The notes below the pieces were generated by a model. That model did no database searches. It was not told the origin of the DNA and saw only the letters and a program-made list of their open reading frames with translations. The position numbers and the translations under genes are program-made. Shown here one piece after another: positions 1-8,407 of a stretch of DNA of 64,000 nucleotides (position 1 is the first letter of the stretch; the number at the start of each line of letters is the position of its first letter). Source of the stretch: Deltaproteobacteria bacterium. Lineage in GTDB: Bacteria; Desulfobacterota; Desulfobaccia; Desulfobaccales; Desulfobaccaceae. The DNA is taken from assembly GCA_019309545.1 (NCBI GenBank), contig JAFDGA010000013.1, positions 1 to 64,000 of the forward strand, read 5' to 3'.

Positions 1-329
1 ATAGTCCAGGAGGTGAACTTCCTCATCACCAGAAGAGGATTTATTTACCACGTCGTCCATTTATACCGGTTTTGGATGATTGAGAAGAAATGTCGCGTTA
101 TCAGGCAGAGCTTGATTATCCGCCTCCCTAACACGAATTTTAATTATCATTTGTGGCTTTGGGTTTGTCAAGTTTATTCCAAAACAATTATGGATTCCGC
201 ATATTTCAGACCCTGGGTAGCTTGGGGAAACCCCTGAAATATGATTAACCCTATAATAATATTACAAAAATGTATTTCCCTTGCCCAGCTCCTGAATTGG
301 TGTTTAGTAAGTCGATGATATTACCTTAA

Positions 330-521
330 ATAATTGCCATCGGAGATCATCTTTGGTTCATATCCCAAAGGAGGCAGAAGACCACCTGGGACCATGATTT
401 TGACCTGCTGGAGGATCGGCCAAGGGCCGTGGAGGAATCCTGGGCCGGCGATCCGGAAAAGCGGCGCAGTGCCTTGTGGCAGCAGGTCCTTTACCCTACC
501 TCCGCCGCGCCCGCCGGTTAG
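330..521 (+). pseudogene. Unidentified open-frame remnant (about 63 codons)
   Basis: After a TAA at 327-329 this frame stays open to a TAG at 519-521. It encodes a charged, Trp-rich segment (WDHDFDLLEDRPRAVEES, then an ALWQQVLYPT-like end) whose composition looks protein-like, but it has no ATG start and no ribosome-binding site. It could be the C-terminal remnant of a lost gene or chance. I do not recognise a family. Confidence 0.25.
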
Positions 522-605
522 GAGGGCGGTGATCAGGTCCTGATCTCGGACGCGGGTGAAGAAAGGCAACCAGCCCACTATGGAAGTAATGTAATAGTAT
601 TATGG

Positions 606-630
606 CGTTCCCAAGTACAACTTGGGAACG
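606..630. repeat. Perfect palindrome, 11-bp arms
   Basis: The arms CGTTCCCAAGT (606-616) and ACTTGGGAACG (620-630) are exact reverse complements around an ACA loop. It lies 25 bases beyond the nrdJ stop. It has no T-run on either side, so it looks more like a REP-type intergenic palindrome than a classic terminator. I found no second copy in the window. Confidence 0.6.
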
Positions 631-654
631 AGGGGTAAGGGCCGCCAACCTTCA

Positions 655-2859
655 TCAACTGCACCGCGAAAACCCGCACGCCCGGCAGACGATGCAGCCG
701 CCTTCGCGTTCCACCGCGCCGCCGCAGTCCGGGCAGGAGCCCATAGTAACCTCGGTTTCGGTGATCTCCACCTGGGCCTCGGCGGCCAACACCTGGGCGA
801 TGGCGTCCGGGCAGGACAGCACCTGGCGGCCGTTCTGCCAGATGGGGTTGGGGCAGCGGATGCCCGAGATCTGCTTGATGATCGACTCCACCTTGACTCC
901 GGAACGCAGGGCCAGCGAAATCAACCGGCCGGTGGATTCGATCTGCGAGGAGGCACAGCCGCCGGTCTTGCCCATCTGGGCGAAGACCTCGCAAAAACCC
1001 ACCTCATCCCGGTTGACGGTGACGTAGAGTTTGCCGCAGCCGGTATTGATCAGTTGGGTGACCCCCATGGTGCGGGTGGGCCGTGGTCGCGGCGCGATGT
1101 AGCGCTCTTCCGGGGCCTTCTGGGCGCCGAAGCTCAGCACCTGCTCTGGACGGCTGCCGTCCCGGTAGATGGTCACCCCCTTGAGCCCCAGTTCATGGGC
1201 CATGACATAGACCTGGCGCACATCTTCGGCCGCGGCGCTCTGGGGGAAATTGACCGTCTTCGACACCGCGTTGTCGGTATATTTCTGGAAGGCGGCCTGG
1301 ATGCGGATATGCCATTGCGGCGAGACGTCGTGGGCGGTGACAAACAGCCGCCGGATGTCCTTGGGTATCTCTTTGATGTCGCGGATGGTGCCCTGCTGGG
1401 CGATCTGCTTCATCAGTTCCGGGCTGTAAAAGCCCCGGCGCCGGGCCACTTCCTCAAAATAGGGGTGTACTTCCACCAGTTCAGCGCCGTCCAGCACCCG
1501 CCGCACAAAGGAAATGGCAAACAAGGGCTCAACGCCGCTGGAACAGCCGGCAATGATGCTGATGGTGCCGGTGGGGGCCACGGTGGTGGTGGTGGCATGG
1601 CGCATCTGGCCGTGACCATTGCCGTCATAAATTGAGCCCGGGAAATTCGGGAAATTGCCCCGGCGGGCGGCCAACTCGGCCGACGCGGCCCTGGATTCGG
1701 CCTGAATAAAGCCCATAACCTCTTCAGCGGTCTGCACCGCCTCTTCGGAGTTATAGGGAATGCCCAGCCTGACCAACAGATCGGCAAAGCCCATCACCCC
1801 CAGGCCGATCTTGCGGTTTTGCAGGGTGCGCTCGCCGATGACCGGCAGCGGGAAGTTATTGGCATCAATGACGTTATCCAGGAAGTGCACCGCGGTCCAC
1901 ACCAGTTCCTTCAGGCGGGCATAATCAATGCTGCCGGCCGCGGCCACATGGGCAAGATTAAGGGACCCCAGGTTGCAGGACTCATAAGGCAGCAGCGGCT
2001 GTTCGCCGCAAGGATTGGTGGCCTCGATGTCGCCGACGTGGGGGATGGTGTTGCCCCGGTTGATGGCATCCAGGAAAATCACCCCGGGCTCACCGGTGGC
2101 CCAGGCACTCTGGACGATCATGTCGAACAGGACCGCGGCGTTGACCTTTTTGACCACGACACCGGTACGGGGGTTGACCAGGGGAAATTCCGTACCGTGC
2201 GCCACGGCAGTCATAAAGGCGTCGGTCAGGGCCACCGAAATATTGAAATTATTCAACCGGTCCAGCTTGTTCTTGCAGGTGATAAATTTTTCGATGTCAG
2301 GATGATCGACCCGCAGGATGCCCATATTGGCCCCCCGCCGGGTGCCGCCCTGCTTGATGGTTTCGGTGGCCACATCAAAGATATTCATGAAAGAAATCGG
2401 CCCCGAGGCCACCCCCTTGGTGGACAGCACCGGGTCGTTTTCGGGGCGGATGCGGGAAAAGGAGAAGCCGGTGCCGCCGCCGCTCTTGTGGATCAGAGCG
2501 GTATGTTTAATGGCCTCGAAGATGCTGTCGATGGAATCCTCGACCGGCAGCACGAAACAGGCCGACAACTGCCCCAATTCCCGCCCGGCGTTCATCAGGG
2601 TGGGGGAATTGGGCATAAAGGCCAGGGAGGCCATCAAGTCGTAGAACTTACGGCTAGTGGCGGCCACATCGGCCTCCGGGTCATAGAGGCGGTCTACCTG
2701 GGCGATGGTCCCGGCCACCCGCTCGAACATATCGGTCGCGGCCTCGCAGACTTCGCCCTGGTTGTCTTTTTTGAGATAGCGTTTCTTGAGTACCACCAGA
2801 GCATTGGAGCTTAAAGGTAGGTCCCCACCGATTTCCCTATCGATTGCCGTGCTGATCAT
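655..2859 (-). CDS. nrdJ: Adenosylcobalamin-dependent (class II) ribonucleoside-diphosphate reductase
   Basis: Makes deoxyribonucleotides from ribonucleotides with a coenzyme B12-generated thiyl radical, so it works with or without oxygen. The 734-aa product starts with the short N-terminal region of the family, has the [18 protein letters not shown] active-site segment near residue 285, and ends in a Cys-rich tail (CPDCGG, then CIVCRACG, about residues 708-732) like the redox or zinc tail of long NrdJ proteins. A strong GGAGGAGG sits just before the ATG. No nrdR gene is in the window, but the promoter carries two NrdR-like boxes. Large open frames on the opposite strand are shadows. Family assignment is secure. 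Confidence 0.96.
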   Translation of the reverse strand: MISTAIDREIGGDLPLSSNALVVLKKRYLKKDNQGEVCEAATDMFERVAGTIAQVDRLYDPEADVAATSRKFYDLMASLAFMPNSPTLMNAGRELGQLSACFVLPVEDSIDSIFEAIKHTALIHKSGGGTGFSFSRIRPENDPVLSTKGVASGPISFMNIFDVATETIKQGGTRRGANMGILRVDHPDIEKFITCKNKLDRLNNFNISVALTDAFMTAVAHGTEFPLVNPRTGVVVKKVNAAVLFDMIVQSAWATGEPGVIFLDAINRGNTIPHVGDIEATNPCGEQPLLPYESCNLGSLNLAHVAAAGSIDYARLKELVWTAVHFLDNVIDANNFPLPVIGERTLQNRKIGLGVMGFADLLVRLGIPYNSEEAVQTAEEVMGFIQAESRAASAELAARRGNFPNFPGSIYDGNGHGQMRHATTTTVAPTGTISIIAGCSSGVEPLFAISFVRRVLDGAELVEVHPYFEEVARRRGFYSPELMKQIAQQGTIRDIKEIPKDIRRLFVTAHDVSPQWHIRIQAAFQKYTDNAVSKTVNFPQSAAAEDVRQVYVMAHELGLKGVTIYRDGSRPEQVLSFGAQKAPEERYIAPRPRPTRTMGVTQLINTGCGKLYVTVNRDEVGFCEVFAQMGKTGGCASSQIESTGRLISLALRSGVKVESIIKQISGIRCPNPIWQNGRQVLSCPDAIAQVLAAEAQVEITETEVTMGSCPDCGGAVEREGGCIVCRACGFSRCS

Positions 2860-2913
2860 TGCCGCCTCCTCCGTTTTAGGTCAAAACTGTGCGCCTTTTC
2901 TAACCTCTTTAAA

Positions 2914-2966
2914 ATACTATATATTGTATTTTAGGAGATATTAACCTACTATATATCCATTGTCAA
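2914..2966 (-). promoter_or_regulatory. nrdJ promoter with tandem NrdR boxes
   Basis: On the minus strand, TTGACA (plus 2961-2966) and TAATAT (plus 2938-2943) are 17 bp apart, a near-ideal sigma70 promoter. One NrdR-like box, ATACTATATATTGTAT (2914-2929), matches the 16-bp NrdR consensus at about 14 positions and lies just downstream of the expected start of transcription. A weaker box (2946-2961, core CTATATATCC) lies between -35 and -10. The boxes are 32 bp apart, three helical turns, the arrangement known for NrdR repression. I infer NrdR control of nrdJ. Confidence 0.8.
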
Positions 2967-3021
2967 GAAAATTTTTGCCGGTATCCGACTTTTTCCGAAA
3001 ACCTCGATGGCGGCTGGCAAG

Positions 3022-3192
3022 ATGATTCGACCGGCAAAACCGGAGCAGTTAAAATGGCTTTTTAAGTGGAGGGGGGATGGCAAAATTTGAAAAGCCATCG
3101 CCAGGGAGATCCACTGGATTGCAGCGGCGCAGATTTTAAGAGTGGGGGCCCGGACCATCCGCGGCAGGCGGGCAGCCTATCAGGAGCACGAG
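3022..3192 (+). pseudogene. Transposase N-terminal remnant (helix-turn-helix)
   Basis: From an ATG at 3022 the frame reads MIRPAKPEQLKWLFKWRGDG, meets a TGA at 3088-3090, and continues as KAIAREIHWIAAAQILRV then GARTIRGRRAAYQEH. The second part resembles the first helix-turn-helix of IS transposases (WIxAAEILGVxxRTxRRWRxxYEEH). It then runs into the 3' end of mrcA on the other strand and is cut off. No terminal repeats are visible. It lies between mrcA and the nrdJ promoter. Assignment rests on motif memory only. Confidence 0.4.
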
Positions 3193-3207
3193 GCAGCGCT
3201 TAAGACC

Positions 3208-5601
3208 TTACTCTTCCAGATCCCGTTTGAAAAAACTTTGGATCGGAGCCTGGCTTAGTGAATCGCGGCGTTCCTCGAGCCAGTATTCCTGGTCAATCTG
3301 GGTCCCCTCGGCAACCGATATCTCGTCATCGTATTCGGGGCTCCGGCTTTCTTGGGCATATCTGCCTACTGGGAGATCAGGGAAATCCTCTACGGGCTGA
3401 TTTTTTAAGGCTTCTCGCATAAAAGCAATAAATATCGGGGCCGCGGCCTGGGAGCCGGTCTCTCGGCTTCCCAGTGGTTGTTCGTTATCCATTCCCACCC
3501 AGACCCCGGCAGTAGACAAGGGAGTAAATCCGATAAACCAGGCATCCCGGCAACGATTTGTAGTCCCGGTTTTGCCGCCAATAGGCCGCTTCAAGACCTT
3601 TACCCGTTGGCCAGTGCCGCGTTGCACCACCCCGACCAACAATTCGGTCATGATCTGGGCGGTTCGGGGACTGATGGCCGGTTGCTTAAAAGGCCGGTGT
3701 TCCTCCAATATCCGGCCGTCCCGGTCCTCCACGCGTTCAATGAAAATTGGCCTGACCAGTTGACCCTGGTTGGGGAACACTGTATAGGCCCGGGTCAGTT
3801 CCATTAAAGTAACTTCGGAAGAGCCCAGAGCGGAAGAATAATTGGGATAGATTTCCGAGGTAATCCCCAGCTGCTGGGAAATTTTCATGAGCTGCGGCAG
3901 GCCAATACTGATCAGCAACCGAACGGTAGGGATATTGCGCGACCGGGCCAAAGCAGTGGCCAGGGGGGTGGGACCAAAAAATTTGCCATCGTAGTTCTTG
4001 GGCGTCCAGAGTTTTCCTGGCTTTCCGCCTGGTAAAGCAATCGGCGCGTCAAGAAGCATAGAATGGGGACCATATCCCTTTTCAATGGCGGCGGCATAAA
4101 TAATCGGCTTAAAGGCCGAACCAGGCTGCCGCCGGGCCTGGATGGCCCGGTTAAAGGGACTGTCGCTGAAATCCTTGCCGCCCATCAGGACCCGGACCTT
4201 GCCGGTCTGATTTTCCAGGTAAACGAGGGCAGCCTGCGCCATGGGGTCCGGGTCCAGACATACCAGCCAGTTGGCACTGCCAGGTTCTCTAGTAATCAAG
4301 CGCACCTGGATGACATCCCCAATCCGTAAGCGATCCAGATACTTACTGGTCTTCTTGACCGGACACAGCTTGGCTTCAAGGGTATTACCGGTTACCACTA
4401 GGCCGTATTTATTCCCGAACCGGACCATGAGACCACGATCCCCATGACCGGTCTGAACAACCACTGCTGTCTGCAATCGGCCTTGCCGGGGAGGGTGCTT
4501 ATGAAACTTTTGGTCCTGACGGGCCCAGAACGATTCACATTCTTGGGTGGTTAAATGCTTCAAGGGACCGCGGTAGCCATGGCGTTTAAAGAGGGCATCC
4601 AGACCTTGATCGATGGCTGCTTTGGCGGCGCGGTGCAGATCAACATCGGCAGGCGTGTAGACCTGAAAACCGGCCTGATAGAGGGGATCCCGACCATACT
4701 TGTTTTCCAGGTACTGGCGGACATACTCGGCATAATAACCGGTTTCCTCACAACGGTTGTGGCGCAAGGATTTCAAGATAAGCGCTTGATTCAAGGCCTG
4801 CCGGCTCTCATCGGGTCGGATAAACCCGGCTTCCACCATGCGGTTCAACACATATATCTGGCGTTCCTTGGCGCGGAATGGATTAAGATAGGGGGAATAG
4901 CGGCTGGGGGCCTTGGGAAGTCCGGCCAGCATAGCGCATTCCGCCAAGTTCAAATCTTCCACATGTTTGCCGAAATACTCCTGGGCCGCGGCCTCTACTC
5001 CATAAGCCCCATGTCCCAGATAGATGTGATTGAGATAAAGGGTTAAGATCTGCTCTTTAGTCAAGTAATTGTCGATGCGGTAGGCCAGAATCGCTTCCCG
5101 GATCTTCCGGGAATAGCTTTTTTCCGGGGTCAGCAGGATACTTTTGACAATCTGTTGGGTTATCGTGCTGCCCCCTTGGACAATCTCACCGGCCTGCAGA
5201 TTGCGGATAAAGGCCCGCACAATACCAAAAAAATCGACCCCTGGATGCTCAAAGAAGCGGGCGTCTTCCGCGGCCACAAAGGCGGCCACCAGGTGCCAGG
5301 GAAGCCTGGAGTAAGGAACCTCGATCCGTCTTTCCGCATAAAATTCCCCGATTACCCGGCCATCTCGGGCATAAACCCGGGTGATCAGATGGGGGCGGAA
5401 ATCCCGAATGGCAGTATAATCCGGTAAATCTTTGGAAAAGTGGTAATAGACATAGCCCGCCAATCCTGCCGCGCCTAGCACTACCACCAGAAAAAAGCTT
5501 AAGAAAATCCAGCCCAGGATGCGGCCCCGACGGCGGCGGCGCTCATAGGCCCTCAGCCTGGTAGTCTTAGTATCGTATTTGCGCTTAGAAAATATACTCA
5601 T
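3208..5601 (-). CDS. mrcA: Penicillin-binding protein 1A (bifunctional peptidoglycan synthase)
   Basis: Polymerises glycan strands and cross-links peptides in the periplasm. The 797-aa protein has a basic cytoplasmic N-terminus, one membrane anchor at about residues 28-52, a GT51 transglycosylase domain (EDARFFEHPG near 112, then QGGSTITQQ), a middle OB-like region, and a transpeptidase domain with SAFK near 494, an SSALGSSEVT segment, and KTGTTN near 680. All catalytic motifs are present and length is normal for class A PBPs. It begins two bases after the comM stop, so the two are probably co-transcribed. Confidence 0.96.
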   Translation of the reverse strand: MSIFSKRKYDTKTTRLRAYERRRRRGRILGWIFLSFFLVVVLGAAGLAGYVYYHFSKDLPDYTAIRDFRPHLITRVYARDGRVIGEFYAERRIEVPYSRLPWHLVAAFVAAEDARFFEHPGVDFFGIVRAFIRNLQAGEIVQGGSTITQQIVKSILLTPEKSYSRKIREAILAYRIDNYLTKEQILTLYLNHIYLGHGAYGVEAAAQEYFGKHVEDLNLAECAMLAGLPKAPSRYSPYLNPFRAKERQIYVLNRMVEAGFIRPDESRQALNQALILKSLRHNRCEETGYYAEYVRQYLENKYGRDPLYQAGFQVYTPADVDLHRAAKAAIDQGLDALFKRHGYRGPLKHLTTQECESFWARQDQKFHKHPPRQGRLQTAVVVQTGHGDRGLMVRFGNKYGLVVTGNTLEAKLCPVKKTSKYLDRLRIGDVIQVRLITREPGSANWLVCLDPDPMAQAALVYLENQTGKVRVLMGGKDFSDSPFNRAIQARRQPGSAFKPIIYAAAIEKGYGPHSMLLDAPIALPGGKPGKLWTPKNYDGKFFGPTPLATALARSRNIPTVRLLISIGLPQLMKISQQLGITSEIYPNYSSALGSSEVTLMELTRAYTVFPNQGQLVRPIFIERVEDRDGRILEEHRPFKQPAISPRTAQIMTELLVGVVQRGTGQRVKVLKRPIGGKTGTTNRCRDAWFIGFTPLSTAGVWVGMDNEQPLGSRETGSQAAAPIFIAFMREALKNQPVEDFPDLPVGRYAQESRSPEYDDEISVAEGTQIDQEYWLEERRDSLSQAPIQSFFKRDLEE

Positions 5602-5603
5602 AA

Positions 5604-7127
5604 TTACACCAATTGGCGATCCAGGCTGCGATACTGGATCGCTTCGGCAATATGTGGAAGTTTCAAGTGCTCTTCACCCTCCAAGTCGGCAATGGTGCGA
5701 GAGATCTTCAGAATGCGATTGTAGGCCCGGGCCGACAACCCTAAACGTTCCATAGCCGTTTCCAACAGGCGTTGGGCCTCGCTACTGAGGACACAGAATT
5801 GTTTCAGATAGCGGGGCGGCATCTGGGCGTTGCAGTAATACCGGCTGCGGGCCAAACGGTGACCCTGAATCCTCCTGGCCGCCATCACCTGGTCCCGGAG
5901 ATACTTGGAACTCTCCCCATCGGCGGGGGCGGCTAATTCCTGATAGCGGACCGCGGGCACGGCCAACTGAATATCAATGCGATCCAAAAGCGGCCCCGAG
6001 ATCCGGGCCTGGTAGGCCTGAATCTGGCGCGGTGTACAGGTGCAGGCCCGCTTCGGATCGCCCAGAAAGCCACAAGGGCAAGGGTTCATGGCGGCTACCA
6101 GCATGAATCGGGCCGGATAGCTCAGGGAAGCGGTAGCCCGAGACAGTGTGACCTGACCCTCTTCCAAAGGCTGCCGCAATACTTCTAATACCTGACGCTT
6201 AAATTCCGGCAATTCATCCAGGAACAGGACGCCGTTATGGGCTAGGCTGACTTCCCCGGGTCTGGGAATCCGGCCGCCGCCAATCAGCCCGGCGTCCGAG
6301 ATGGTATGGTGCGGGGGGCGAAAAGGTCGGTTAGTCATCAATGGTTGATTCGGAGGCAACTGTCCCACAATGCTGTAAATTTTTGAGGTCTCCAGGGCCT
6401 CTTCAAAGCTTAACGGCGGCAGGATGGTGGGCAGACGCCGGGCCAGCATGGTCTTGCCGGCTCCGGGCGGCCCCACCATGATAACATTGTGGCCCCCGGC
6501 CGCGGCAATGACCAGGGCCCGCTTGGCCTGCTCCTGGCCTTTGACCTCGCGGAAGTCCACATCATCCCCCGGTTCCAGAGATTGCAGGGCGGGGGCGGGA
6601 GCTGGAGTTAACTCCTTACGGCCCTGCAAAAATTCGACCACCTCCGACAGGGTTTCGGTGGGATAGACCGCGGTATCCTGGACCACCGCGGCTTCAGCGG
6701 CATTCTCCCGGGGGACGATCAACCCGGCCCGGCCGTCCTGACGGGAGGCCAGGGCCATGGACAGCACCCCCCGGGTCGGCTTCAGTCGCCCATCCAGAGA
6801 AAGCTCCCCAATAATCAAATAATTATCCAGATTTTCAGGCGGGACTATCCCCTGCGCGGCCAGCAGGCCGACGGCTACCGGCAGATCAAAGCCGGTGCCT
6901 TCCTTGCGGACATCAGCCGGGGCCAGATTGATGGTCACCCGGTTCATGGGAAACTGATACCCAGAGTTTTTGAGTGCGGCTTTGACCCGATCTTTGCTCT
7001 CTTTGACTGCCGCTTCCGGCAACCCCACGGTAGTAAAGGCCGGCAGGCCCGGCGCAATATCCACCTCCACCTCGACAATGTAGGCATCCACGCCCCGTAA
7101 GGCACCGCTTTTGACCCGGGCTAACAT
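5604..7127 (-). CDS. comM: YifB/ComM-family AAA+ ATPase (Mg-chelatase-like)
   Basis: Full-length 507-aa member of the YifB/ComM family. It has the N-terminal Lon-protease-like fold (MLARVKSGALRG, then VGLPEAAVKESKDRVKAAL), a central AAA+ domain with Walker A GPPGAGKT at about 219-226 and NGVLFLDELPEF as Walker B, and the C-terminal Mg-chelatase-like domain with the CTCTPRQIQAYQ segment. In naturally competent bacteria ComM is a hexameric helicase that promotes branch migration of incoming DNA. Whether this organism is competent cannot be told from the window. Confidence 0.93.
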   Translation of the reverse strand: MLARVKSGALRGVDAYIVEVEVDIAPGLPAFTTVGLPEAAVKESKDRVKAALKNSGYQFPMNRVTINLAPADVRKEGTGFDLPVAVGLLAAQGIVPPENLDNYLIIGELSLDGRLKPTRGVLSMALASRQDGRAGLIVPRENAAEAAVVQDTAVYPTETLSEVVEFLQGRKELTPAPAPALQSLEPGDDVDFREVKGQEQAKRALVIAAAGGHNVIMVGPPGAGKTMLARRLPTILPPLSFEEALETSKIYSIVGQLPPNQPLMTNRPFRPPHHTISDAGLIGGGRIPRPGEVSLAHNGVLFLDELPEFKRQVLEVLRQPLEEGQVTLSRATASLSYPARFMLVAAMNPCPCGFLGDPKRACTCTPRQIQAYQARISGPLLDRIDIQLAVPAVRYQELAAPADGESSKYLRDQVMAARRIQGHRLARSRYYCNAQMPPRYLKQFCVLSSEAQRLLETAMERLGLSARAYNRILKISRTIADLEGEEHLKLPHIAEAIQYRSLDRQLV

Positions 7128-7200
7128 GGCTAAGTTATTTGGCCCCGCAAGTCGCGTGGTATTTTAAATTAATAAAAGATTAACTCCATATGGGAGTTTA

Positions 7201-7734
7201 TTATTGGCCCAAACCAGCCAATTTTTTCAATTCCATTTTTTCCGCGGTGTCTTTGAGAACCTGGGTATCGTCAATGCCCTGGCCTTCCAGGGTGACAATA
7301 AAGCGGTTGTCCACCATAATGGTCAGTTGACCCTCTTTATCTTTGTATTTGTAGTTCTCCACCGCTTGAAACCCCTGGACTTCGATAGTTTTGGTAGATT
7401 CCTCAGTGGATTCGATTTCTATTTTATGCATAAAACCCATTCCCATCGCGGCCATGGGCCCAAAACTGCTATCAATCACCGTAACTATTAAGGATTTATC
7501 CCCCGATTTATATTCTGCCTTGGCCTGGCTCATCATCATAGGGGCACTTTTCACCGTCCTCCCTTCCGGCTCTCCCACCATTTCCCAGCCAGGTAGATCG
7601 ATTTTCACAAAGGGCAATAATTGTTTAAAATTTACCGGTTCTTTGGGGGCTGGGGCTTGACTCCGACCCGAAACTACCCCGAAAACCAGAATGGCGCTTA
7701 GGACCATCAGACTTCTAACCATCATGCGTTGCAT
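7201..7734 (-). CDS. Secreted protein of unknown function
   Basis: The 177-aa product starts with a clear signal peptide (MVRSLMVLSAILVFGVVSG followed by a polar region). There is no lipobox Cys, so it is probably a soluble periplasmic protein cleaved near residue 26. The rest is a predicted beta-rich domain with a DLPGWEMVGEPEGRTVKS segment and a C-terminal helix (VLKDTAEKMELKKLAGL). It resembles small hypothetical exported proteins of the phylum, but I cannot name a family. It lies between the CoA-binding protein gene and comM with gaps of about 75-130 bp. Confidence 0.6.
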   Translation of the reverse strand: MQRMMVRSLMVLSAILVFGVVSGRSQAPAPKEPVNFKQLLPFVKIDLPGWEMVGEPEGRTVKSAPMMMSQAKAEYKSGDKSLIVTVIDSSFGPMAAMGMGFMHKIEIESTEESTKTIEVQGFQAVENYKYKDKEGQLTIMVDNRFIVTLEGQGIDDTQVLKDTAEKMELKKLAGLGQ

Positions 7735-7866
7735 TTACTACCTCCGGTTTCGCTATATTTGAACTTCTTACTGCAGCTTAACACACCTTTGATACGCCGC
7801 TACCGATTGAACCACCCAAGCAGAATACCGCCTGGCAGAGCCTCCCAGCCATTAATTTAATGAAGA

Positions 7867-8307
7867 TTAGGTCGGAAAGTATCGGCTATGCTCAATCTTG
7901 ATACATTTATTCATCACCACCTGCAACCCCGCCTCCTGGGCCTTCCGTGCCGAGGTGTTCTCGGCAAGGCCCAGTTGCATCCACACTACCTTGGCACCGA
8001 TGGCGATAGCCTCATCAACGATGGCCGGGATGGCGTCGATTTTCCGAAAAATGTCGACGATATCCACCGGAAACGGGATGTCCCGGAGACTGGCATAACA
8101 CTTCTGGCCCAATATCTGGTCGCACTTGGGATTGACCGGTACTATCCCATAACCCCGTTCCAGTAGGTACTTGGCTACCCGGTGACTATCCTTGTCAGGG
8201 TCGGTTGAAAGCCCGACCACGGCGATGGTTTGATTATCTTTCAGAATCGCCTTGACTTCTTCATCCATCGGATTGAATTCCGGGAGTTGACATTCAATTT
8301 CCGCCAT
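7867..8307 (-). CDS. CoA-binding protein (YccU type)
   Basis: A 146-aa Rossmann-fold protein of the CoA_binding_2 family. The N-terminal part carries IAVVGLSTDPDKDSHRVAKY, the nucleotide-binding turn, followed by VPVNPKCDQILGQKCY, DIVDIFRK and the late VVWMQLGLAE motif, all in the family order. I chose the ATG at 8307 because it has a GGGAGAG site; the frame is open 40 codons further upstream but that extension has no family similarity. The physiological role of this family is not established. Confidence 0.88.
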   Translation of the reverse strand: MAEIECQLPEFNPMDEEVKAILKDNQTIAVVGLSTDPDKDSHRVAKYLLERGYGIVPVNPKCDQILGQKCYASLRDIPFPVDIVDIFRKIDAIPAIVDEAIAIGAKVVWMQLGLAENTSARKAQEAGLQVVMNKCIKIEHSRYFPT

Positions 8308-8407
8308 TTTTCTCTCCCATGATAGACCGGTTGATTTTTCCGGCCTGGCAGTTCTCTCCGTCAGATTATTAGTTGATAAGTATAAATTATATATCTTATT
8401 GCCAGGA

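Larger units (their letters stand above)
1..654. other. Mostly non-coding region downstream of nrdJ
   Basis: No recognisable gene fills this stretch. The first 300 bases are AT-rich with short open frames of unlikely composition. Bases 330-521 hold a remnant open frame and 606-630 a perfect palindrome, both listed separately. I see no tRNA or other RNA gene here. Confidence 0.5.

Noticed and set aside
622-2814. Long plus-strand open frames (337 and 331 codons) across nrdJ
   Set aside because: They are antisense shadows of the high-GC nrdJ gene, without ribosome-binding sites or family similarity.
2860-3207. Cobalamin riboswitch before nrdJ
   Set aside because: No B12-box or matching structure seen; the sequence fits a sigma70 promoter with NrdR boxes instead.
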